Shown here in pieces: positions 1 through 5,034 of a stretch of 6,090 nt of DNA (the first letter of the stretch is position 1; each line of letters opens with the position of its first letter). Position numbers and translations under genes: made by a program. Origin of the DNA: Bacillota bacterium (GTDB lineage: Bacteria > Bacillota > Clostridia > Saccharofermentanales > DTU023); NCBI GenBank assembly GCA_023388605.1, contig JAEWFX010000033.1, positions 1-6,090 of the forward strand, given 5' to 3'. A model generated the notes under the pieces. The model made no database searches. It had not been told where the DNA came from and saw only the letters and a list, made by a program, of their open reading frames with translations.

Positions 1-171
1 GTACTTTTGGGCAACAATGTGATTGTAGGTCTCGCCAATTACGCAATTATGAAATACCTCCCAGATAAGTTTTTCCATCCCTCACTTTTCTTGATATTGC
101 CTGTCGTTGTTTCAGTAGCAAGTTTCAGCTTATTATTTAAGGTGGGTAGCAAAAATTTAATCCAACGCTAA
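1..171 (+). CDS. C-terminal fragment of an integral membrane protein (family not recognised)
   Basis: Frame 1 is open from the window edge to a TAA at 169-171 and gives 56 residues of a protein whose start lies outside the window. The fragment holds one clear hydrophobic stretch near its end (LFLILPVVVSVASFSLLF), flanked by charged residues and a short basic tail (KNLIQR). This fits the last transmembrane helix of a polytopic protein, with the tail probably cytoplasmic. A transporter, for example of the major facilitator type, is possible, but no family motif is visible, so no function is assigned. The stop is 16 bases before the GTG of the TPR gene, so the two are probably cotranscribed. Confidence 0.6.
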   Translation, partial: VLLGNNVIVGLANYAIMKYLPDKFFHPSLFLILPVVVSVASFSLLFKVGSKNLIQR

Positions 172-177
172 CCTTCT

Positions 178-183
178 GAGGTG
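178..183 (+). promoter_or_regulatory. Ribosome binding site of the TPR gene
   Basis: GAGGTG lies 4 bases before the GTG at 188-190. No ATG lies close by in this frame, and the GTG at 181 runs into a TAA within five codons. The position of this purine-rich site therefore decides for GTG at 188 as the start. Confidence 0.6.
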
Positions 184-187
184 AATT

Positions 188-859
188 GTGAATAAGTTTC
201 AACCGATTATCGAGCAGGCAGACAAACTGAGACAAAAGCATCAATACCAGGAAGCTCTAGATAGCTACTTAGAATTGGAAAACGAAGCTAAGTTGAGCCC
301 TGATCAGCAGTCAAGCGTCCTGCTCGCCATCGGTCATTGCTATAAAGGCTTGAATGACTATGAGAAGGCGAAAGAATATTTCACAGCTTCACTCAAGCGT
401 GCTGAACTACGTGAAAAGTTAGATGATCAACGCTCCATCCTGCACACTATGGCTTTGCTAGAAAAGCAATTTGGACACCACGATCAAGCTATTAAATTGT
501 TTCGTCAAGAATTGATGAGCATCTGCTCTAGTTCGGATAAATTCTTCTCACTGTTAGCAGAGAACTACTATGAGCAAGGTCTATTGATGATGCTCAAAGA
601 AGATATATTAGACTGTCGCATGTATCTCAATCATTCGATAACCTATGCTCGCCACGATCCTAATATACGTGGTAAAGCACTCGCCGCTCTAGGAAGATTG
701 AACATCATGCAGAACAAGCGTAAAGATGCACTGAAAACCTTCCGCATGGCGTACGAAAATTTCAAGACAGCAAATAATAAAGCTGGTATATCCGAAGTTC
801 TAGAACTGATTCAAGAATACGAAAGAAATTATAAGATCAATGTTAGAGGTAGATCTTGA
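188..859 (+). CDS. TPR-repeat protein of unknown function
   Basis: This 223-residue, soluble, all-helical protein has no signal peptide or membrane segment. About five tetratricopeptide-like helix pairs can be seen, near residues 5-35 (QYQEALDSY), 42-75 (AIGHCYKGLNDYEKAKEYF), 83-113 (HHDQAIKLF), 121-155 (a more divergent unit) and 161-194 (NKRKDALKTF). The small-residue/aromatic spacing is typical of TPRs. Such proteins are protein-binding scaffolds, and in Firmicutes TPR proteins also act as peptide-sensing regulators. No DNA-binding domain is present here, so a scaffold or adaptor role is the safer inference. The start is GTG. The stop codon TGA shares bases with the ATG of the IspF-like gene (TGATG), which suggests translational coupling and perhaps a shared process. 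The partner is unknown. Confidence 0.85.
   Translation: MNKFQPIIEQADKLRQKHQYQEALDSYLELENEAKLSPDQQSSVLLAIGHCYKGLNDYEKAKEYFTASLKRAELREKLDDQRSILHTMALLEKQFGHHDQAIKLFRQELMSICSSSDKFFSLLAENYYEQGLLMMLKEDILDCRMYLNHSITYARHDPNIRGKALAALGRLNIMQNKRKDALKTFRMAYENFKTANNKAGISEVLELIQEYERNYKINVRGRS
845..849 (+). promoter_or_regulatory. Ribosome binding site of the IspF-like gene
   Basis: AGAGG sits inside the last codons of the TPR gene, 9 bases before the ATG at 859 and 6 bases before an in-frame TTG at 856. Both spacings are acceptable. ATG is preferred because it is the stronger start codon and makes the common TGATG stop/start overlap. Confidence 0.5.
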
Positions 860-1353
860 TGCATATCACGGTACTCGGACAAGACAGTCATCGTCTTCTG
901 ACTGCTACGGATCCAGCACAGCCGCTTAAATTAGGAGGCTACACTGTACCCGACGCTTTGGGTTTTGAAGCAAATAGTGATGGAGATATACTCCTTCACT
1001 CTCTCACTAACGCTATATCTAATCTCACAGGAGAAATTGTCTTGGGTGCTAAGGCAGATGAGTTGTGCCTTGAACAGAATATCACTGATAGCAGTGTCTA
1101 TCTAAAATACGCACTCGCAGAACTAACTAGACAAGCGCGTTGGCAAATAGATTTTGTGAGCTTCTCAATTCAGGCTAAACGTCCTAAATTGTTATCACAT
1201 CTACCAGCTATCCGTGCTAGTATAGCTGAATTATTAGATCTGTCAGTAGAACAAGTTTTTATCACCTGTACTACAGGCGAAGGATTGACTGGTATGGGAC
1301 GCGGCGAAGGTATGGAAGCACTATGTCTTTTATCAGCTAGCAGCCGTGATTAA
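859..1353 (+). CDS. Divergent IspF-like protein (2-C-methyl-D-erythritol 2,4-cyclodiphosphate synthase fold)
   Basis: The protein has 164 residues from ATG 859, or 165 if the TTG at 856 is used; IspF is normally about 160. It aligns along its length with IspF, which forms MEcPP and CMP in the MEP isoprenoid pathway as a zinc-dependent trimer. Seen: GQDSH at 7-11 (D9 and H11 match the metal ligands of the GFDVH motif), GG at 26-27, SDGD at 40-43, the third metal ligand H47 (LLHSLT), QAKRPKLLSHLP at 105-116, and TTGEGLTGMGRGEG at 138-151 matching the TTTEKLGFTGRGEG region. Altered: the histidine of HSDGD is N39, the aspartate after H47 (LTD) is N51, and the DIG...FPDTDP loop is replaced by an unrelated sequence of equal length (about 60-72). 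The fold and metal site are therefore probably kept, while substrate binding is doubtful. It could be a divergent functional IspF or a repurposed paralogue. It is the last gene of the plus-strand operon. Confidence 0.75.
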   Translation: MHITVLGQDSHRLLTATDPAQPLKLGGYTVPDALGFEANSDGDILLHSLTNAISNLTGEIVLGAKADELCLEQNITDSSVYLKYALAELTRQARWQIDFVSFSIQAKRPKLLSHLPAIRASIAELLDLSVEQVFITCTTGEGLTGMGRGEGMEALCLLSASSRD

Positions 1354-1369
1354 AACGGCTGCTAGTTTT
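1337..1369 (+). terminator. Rho-independent terminator of the plus-strand operon
   Basis: A perfect 11-bp inverted repeat, CTAGCAGCCGT (1337-1347) and ACGGCTGCTAG (1355-1365), encloses a 7-base loop and is followed by TTTT. The stem begins within the last codons of the IspF-like gene and the stop codon TAA (1351-1353) lies in the loop. On the minus strand the stem is not followed by a T run, so it is mainly a plus-strand terminator, although it may slow minus-strand transcripts leaving the converging reductase gene. The T tail is short, so strength is uncertain. Confidence 0.7.
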
Positions 1370-1375
1370 GTTAAC

Positions 1376-3025
1376 TTACTTTGTTGTCTGCATCGCTTCT
1401 AATAATTCGACAATCTGTTCAGCATCTTTGAGTCCAAACTCAACTCTCTCTTCATTCAAAACGATACAGGGTACAGACATGACGCGGTAACGCTCTTTCA
1501 TTTCAGCTGCATGGTTGAGATCATAGATCTGCAGAGAAATTTGCGGAGAATAGCTCATTACCTGTGTGATGGTATTCACTAATCCTGGGCACTTAGTACA
1601 GGTCAAAGAGATAATTACATCTAAATTGACCGGCGTACTCAAGTTCTCTAGTCTCTCTACCAAACTCTCTTGCAGAGGTTTCTTCGGTCCAGCTAAATGG
1701 TAGATAGCGAGGATAAAAGACGTGAACTCATGTCCGCCGGGGATACCATTGAAGCGATAGGGATAGTAACTATCTTCACTGGCAAAAGTGATGAAAGGAA
1801 CTCCCTCGGTCTCTTCGTGGATCTGGATCAGACAATTATCGCTGATACCTTGTAATTCGTTGAGGAAGACACGCATCTCTTTACCCAGATCACTGTCATT
1901 GATATGTCCATGGATGGTGATCTGTTTCTCGATGCGTGAGAAAACCGTCTGTAATTGAGGGATCATCTCAGCGTCGATGAACTGATTACCAGAAACTGAC
2001 TGATCTGCTTTAGCTGAGTTCTCAACAGGCTTGTCTGCTGTCTGAACAGGTACAGACTGCATCAAGCTGGGTATGTTAAGTTTCTCATGCATTTCGTCGA
2101 TATAGGCCTTAGCGGTAGTACTGGCAATAGCACCATCACTGCTGGCTGTAACAGCCTGACGTAGGTTTTTAATCCGCAGATCACCTACAGCGTAAACACC
2201 AGGAACATTGGTCTGCATCAATTCATCGGTGACAACATAACTACGATCGAGTTCAACTTGATCTTCCAATAACTGGGTATTGGGCAGATAACCAGAAAAA
2301 ATAAATACTCCTAAGAAATCATCTTCAGTGGTATAGCTGATCTCTTCCCCACTCTCAGTGTTGCGGAATACCACAGTATTAGGCATATCACCACCGCGCA
2401 CAGCTACAGGCACACAGTTTTTGTACACCTTGATAGCAGGTTGATGTTGATAGACCTTCTCGATGATGGGTTCAGGGCAGATCAATTCAGGTTCACGCAC
2501 GATCATGGTTACTGATTTACCGTAACGAGTGAGGAACATCGCCTCTTCAGCAGCTGCGAGACCGCCGCCGATAACAAAAATATCTTTACCGGTAAAAAAT
2601 TCACCGTCGCAAGTCGCACAATAAGCGATACCATGACCTTTGTACTCGCTCTCACCCTCAAATCCGAGGACACGTGGCTTGACACCCATGGCATTGATCA
2701 CAGTCAAACTCTCAAAAGTTCCGTAATCAGTTATTACCTTCTTGATCTCACCTTGCAACTCGACTTGTTTGACTTGAGCTATCTTGATCTCAGCGCCAAA
2801 ACCAGTTGCTTGACGTGCCATCTCTGAAGTCAGAATTTCGCCAGAGGCCTTGAAGACACCAGGATAGTTCATAACCTCAGCAGTCAGTGCTACTTGTCCA
2901 CCAATACGCTCTTTTTCTAGTAACAAGGTTTTTTGTTTAGCGCGTGCAGAATAGATGGCGGCTGCTAGACCAGCAGGACCGCCACCGATAATTATCACAT
3001 CGTAGAGATTTTGATACTTATCCAT
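1376..3025 (-). CDS. AhpF-like flavoprotein disulfide reductase with reversed domain order (TrxR core, then C-terminal double thioredoxin fold)
   Basis: This 549-residue cytoplasmic protein is probably the electron donor for AhpC. Residues 1-315 form a thioredoxin-reductase core: FAD-binding GGGPAG at 14-19, GGQ at 42-44, redox pair CATC (C136, C139), a second dinucleotide motif VIGGGLAAAEEA at 151-162, and the terminal FAD motif GVYAVGDL at 276-283. The usual HRRxxxR signature of NADPH-specific TrxR is absent (VREPELI at 176-182), so NADH or another donor is possible. After a polar linker (about 325-348), residues 350-549 match the N-terminal domain of AhpF: GIPGGHEFTSFILAI (427-441), SLTCTKCP with C476 and C479 as the dithiol, and a cis-proline loop MSVPC (516-520). 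In classical AhpF this domain comes first. The start has a good site (AGAGGTAG) overlapping the ahpC stop, only 7 bases away, so the two form an operon. A symbol is withheld because the architecture is not that of true AhpF; it could also be labelled TrxB-like. Confidence 0.9.
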   Translation of the reverse strand: MDKYQNLYDVIIIGGGPAGLAAAIYSARAKQKTLLLEKERIGGQVALTAEVMNYPGVFKASGEILTSEMARQATGFGAEIKIAQVKQVELQGEIKKVITDYGTFESLTVINAMGVKPRVLGFEGESEYKGHGIAYCATCDGEFFTGKDIFVIGGGLAAAEEAMFLTRYGKSVTMIVREPELICPEPIIEKVYQHQPAIKVYKNCVPVAVRGGDMPNTVVFRNTESGEEISYTTEDDFLGVFIFSGYLPNTQLLEDQVELDRSYVVTDELMQTNVPGVYAVGDLRIKNLRQAVTASSDGAIASTTAKAYIDEMHEKLNIPSLMQSVPVQTADKPVENSAKADQSVSGNQFIDAEMIPQLQTVFSRIEKQITIHGHINDSDLGKEMRVFLNELQGISDNCLIQIHEETEGVPFITFASEDSYYPYRFNGIPGGHEFTSFILAIYHLAGPKKPLQESLVERLENLSTPVNLDVIISLTCTKCPGLVNTITQVMSYSPQISLQIYDLNHAAEMKERYRVMSVPCIVLNEERVEFGLKDAEQIVELLEAMQTTK

Positions 3026-3032
3026 ACTACCT

Positions 3033-3596
3033 CTAAATCTGACCGACTAAGTCGAGGCTGGGCTTGAGTGTCTTAGCACCGGGCTGCCACTTAGCAGGAC
3101 ATACTTCATCTTTGTGGGTAGCGACGAATTGGCAAGCTTCTAACTTGCGCAGGAGCTCATCAGCATTACGTCCGACACTGCCTTGGATGACTTCGTAGAA
3201 GACAACCTTGCCCTCTGGATTGACGATGAAGCTACCACGCTCAGCCATACCATCTTCTTCGATGTAGACTTCGAACATTTTTGCGAGCTTGCCTGTGGGA
3301 TCTGCGATCATCGGATAATTGATCTTTTTGATAGTCTCGGAAGCGTCATGCCATGCCTTGTGAACGAAAGCACTGTCACAAGATACAGAGTAGATCTCGG
3401 TTTCTAATTCACTGAATTTATCGTAACGCTCAGCCAGATCAGCCAATTCTGTCGGGCAGACAAAGGTGAAATCTGCAGGATAAAAGAAGAAAATTGACCA
3501 TTTGCCTTTGATATCTTCTAAGCTCAGATCTTTGATCTCGCCTTGATGATAAATTTTGGTGTTGAAATCTGTTAGTTCACGATTAATTAATGACAT
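3033..3596 (-). CDS. ahpC: Alkyl hydroperoxide reductase subunit C (typical 2-Cys peroxiredoxin)
   Basis: AhpC reduces hydrogen peroxide, organic hydroperoxides and peroxynitrite in the cytoplasm. The peroxidatic cysteine is C47 in the motif FTFVCPTE, preceded by YPADF. The resolving cysteine is C166 in EVCPAKW near the C-terminus. At 187 residues, with cysteines at 47 and 166, it matches the length and spacing of enterobacterial AhpC. RGSFIVNPEGKV (about 121-132) is the usual conserved strand-turn segment. As in the family, the oxidised disulfide should be reduced by the dithiol domain of the flavoprotein encoded 7 bases downstream. Translation starts at ATG 3596-3594 behind a perfect AGGAGG. 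A predicted promoter with a PerR-like operator lies just upstream, so peroxide induction is likely. Confidence 0.97.
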   Translation of the reverse strand: MSLINRELTDFNTKIYHQGEIKDLSLEDIKGKWSIFFFYPADFTFVCPTELADLAERYDKFSELETEIYSVSCDSAFVHKAWHDASETIKKINYPMIADPTGKLAKMFEVYIEEDGMAERGSFIVNPEGKVVFYEVIQGSVGRNADELLRKLEACQFVATHKDEVCPAKWQPGAKTLKPSLDLVGQI

Positions 3597-3600
3597 ATAT

Positions 3601-3606
3601 CCTCCT
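3601..3606 (-). promoter_or_regulatory. Ribosome binding site of ahpC
   Basis: A full consensus AGGAGG on the minus strand lies 4 bases before the ATG. Such a strong site fits a highly expressed antioxidant protein. Confidence 0.85.
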
Positions 3607-3613
3607 AGAATTG

Positions 3614-3630
3614 TTTAGAATGAGTCTAAA
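3614..3630 (-). promoter_or_regulatory. PerR-like operator upstream of ahpC
   Basis: A 17-bp dyad has perfect 6-bp arms TTTAGA and TCTAAA around 5 central bases. Its inner 15 bases on the minus strand, TTAGACTCATTCTAA, agree at 11 of the 14 fixed positions with the Bacillus PerR box TTATAATNATTATAA (comparison by eye). It begins 2 bases downstream of the predicted -10 element and covers the likely transcription start, the position expected for a repressor. PerR regulates ahpCF in many Firmicutes. Fur or another Fur-family member could also bind such a site. Confidence 0.6.
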
Positions 3631-3632
3631 TT

Positions 3633-3661
3633 ATTTTACTTGAAGGATGGTCATTTGGCAA
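3633..3661 (-). promoter_or_regulatory. Sigma-A-type promoter of the ahpC operon
   Basis: On the minus strand, a -35 element TTGCCA (3661-3656, five of six bases as TTGACA) and a -10 element TAAAAT (3638-3633, five of six as TATAAT) are separated by the ideal 17 bases. The expected start point falls near 3626, inside the PerR-like dyad, giving a leader of about 30 bases before the ahpC ATG. Confidence 0.7.
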
Positions 3662-3702
3662 ATCAGATAGTATTTGGGATAAGACAAAAAGTTGATTGAT
3701 CT

Positions 3703-4365
3703 CTATTCTTTGGTCGCTAGCAATATGCGGTAACCTGCTTGTGAACGCAAGCGATCGCAATTGCCGAAAATCTCTGTGATTTTAGCTTCAGCAGAAGCTG
3801 CCCCTTGCTGTTTGCGGATAACGACTAATAGACGGCCACCTACTTTGAGAGTTTCATAACTGTCACTGAAAAAACTGTGTACGACTTTCTTGCCTGCACG
3901 TATCGGTGGATTGGTTATCACCCAATCATAATTGCCGTATGCCATATCCACTGATTGCTGAGGCACACCATCTGAATTCAAAGTTCGTACTTTTTGATGG
4001 TATTTTTGATGATTGCGTTCATTGAGAGATGTTGCTCGCTCATTGATATCACAAGCAGTGATCACGAGTTGTGGAAATAATTGCTTCAGAATCACTCCCA
4101 CAGCTCCGTAACCACAACCAAGATCGAGTACATTTAATTGATCGTAATTATCACTATCAGATTGCTCAGCACTCAATTGTTCAGTGATTAGTTCTAGCGC
4201 TGACTCCAGCAAAAGTTCCGTACCATGATCGAGCTTGTCTCGTGAGAAAACTCCTCTATCTGTCAGGAATCGCCAATTTCGACCGGCAAACGAAAAGGTG
4301 ATTTCCTGCTCTCGATGAGCTAGCGATTCAGCTGGTGCAAAGTAATGCGAAAAACTTTTGTCCAT
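3703..4365 (-). CDS. Class I SAM-dependent methyltransferase, RsmC/YbxB-like (probable rRNA guanine-N2 methyltransferase)
   Basis: The 220-residue single-domain protein has the MTS (RsmC/RlmG) type of Rossmann methyltransferase fold. Seen: FLTDRGVFSRDKLDHGTELLL (from residue 33), the hallmark of this family; motif I DLGCGYG at 81-87 for SAM binding; CDIN at 105-108 with the acidic residue ending strand 2; and the catalytic NPPIRAGK at 152-159, an NPP(Y/I) motif typical of N-methylation of bases. Enterobacterial RsmC has a second, N-terminal copy of the fold. The single-domain length here is that of the Firmicute YbxB-like group, whose target is often annotated as 16S rRNA G1207 without direct proof. 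It lies 27 bases after queT in the ileS-queT operon. No convincing Shine-Dalgarno sequence precedes the ATG, so translation may depend on coupling to queT. No terminator hairpin was found after its stop. Confidence 0.9.
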   Translation of the reverse strand: MDKSFSHYFAPAESLAHREQEITFSFAGRNWRFLTDRGVFSRDKLDHGTELLLESALELITEQLSAEQSDSDNYDQLNVLDLGCGYGAVGVILKQLFPQLVITACDINERATSLNERNHQKYHQKVRTLNSDGVPQQSVDMAYGNYDWVITNPPIRAGKKVVHSFFSDSYETLKVGGRLLVVIRKQQGAASAEAKITEIFGNCDRLRSQAGYRILLATKE

Positions 4366-4392
4366 GGCACAGACGATATCAGACTACTAACT

Positions 4393-5034
4393 CTACTTAC
4401 CTAGCATGTTTAATACGCGGCGATTGCGTACTAAATACAATAGCAAGGGTAAACCGACCAAGTAGATAATGATGGCCTGGCTGGCAAAAATCGATGCCAT
4501 GGTAAACAGAGTGTAGTAAGTGAGGCTCTCACCGCCACCACCAAAGGTTAAGCGAGCTACATAGTAACCGACCACCAATGCGTTGAGCAGAACTGGCGGT
4601 AAGAGTGCTAATAAAAGATTGAGATTGATACCTTTCTGACGACTGCGTAAGGCACTATCTCGTTCTTCAGCTGTCTTAGCGATATGTGCTTGGTATAGGC
4701 GCTCTAGGACTTCACGACGGAAGGGTTGAGCGATATTGGCGGTGGCCAGACCTGCGATCAAGGTCACCGCACTACCTACAAAAATATCGATGGGACCGAG
4801 ATTGTCGGGATTCAAGAAATTGGCGATGAAACAGCCCACCCATAAACCTGGTGCTGTAGCAGGAAACATTGCCGGTAATACAGTCAAGGTCTCTGAGAGA
4901 CGCATCTGCAACGGACCGTATGAGAAGGCGGCAAAAGGCAATGTGAGCACTACATAGAGTGCAGCTACTACTGCTGCTAAAGTTAATTGACGTAGACTAT
5001 TGTTTTTCCATGCCGATGGTGAATTTTGTACCAT
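4393..5034 (-). CDS. queT: QueT family transporter (ECF S component, probable queuosine-precursor uptake)
   Basis: This 213-residue integral membrane protein would be the substrate-binding S component of an energy-coupling factor transporter. It would need shared EcfA/A'/T subunits encoded elsewhere. Predicted helices: about 15-37, 48-72, 83-103, 138-162 and 175-203. The QueT signature is clear: YGPLQMRLSETLTVLPAMFP at 39-58, followed by GLWVGCFIANFL and the DIFVGSAVTLIAG segment at 83-95. Members are linked to uptake of preQ0/preQ1-like precursors for queuosine in tRNA, often behind a preQ1 riboswitch; none is present here because the gene starts inside ileS. A charged loop of about 35 residues (103-137) separates helices and looks longer than usual. 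The start is supported by AAGGAG 10 bases upstream, with a 38-base overlap with the ileS end. The substrate is inferred from family only. Confidence 0.88.
   Translation of the reverse strand: MVQNSPSAWKNNSLRQLTLAAVVAALYVVLTLPFAAFSYGPLQMRLSETLTVLPAMFPATAPGLWVGCFIANFLNPDNLGPIDIFVGSAVTLIAGLATANIAQPFRREVLERLYQAHIAKTAEERDSALRSRQKGINLNLLLALLPPVLLNALVVGYYVARLTFGGGGESLTYYTLFTMASIFASQAIIIYLVGLPLLLYLVRNRRVLNMLGK

Noticed and set aside
859..1353. Calling the IspF-like gene a pseudogene
   Set aside because: The frame is intact, full length and keeps the metal ligands and C-terminal motif; divergence is localised rather than random.
1366..1375. Same hairpin as a terminator for the minus-strand reductase gene
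   Set aside because: On the minus strand the stem is followed by CTGATAAAAG, which has no T tract.
2509..2827. Short frames on both strands within the reductase gene
   Set aside because: Overlap the conserved TrxR core and have no independent evidence.
3183..3407. Plus-strand frame of 74 residues opposite ahpC
   Set aside because: Antisense shadow of a highly conserved gene; no recognisable domain.
3661..3702. Possible terminator after the methyltransferase gene (minus-strand TTTTT near 3686-3690)
   Set aside because: A T run exists but no stable stem precedes it, so readthrough into ahpC is possible and no terminator is called.
4736..4957. Plus-strand frame of 73 residues opposite queT
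   Set aside because: Antisense shadow of conserved QueT codons.
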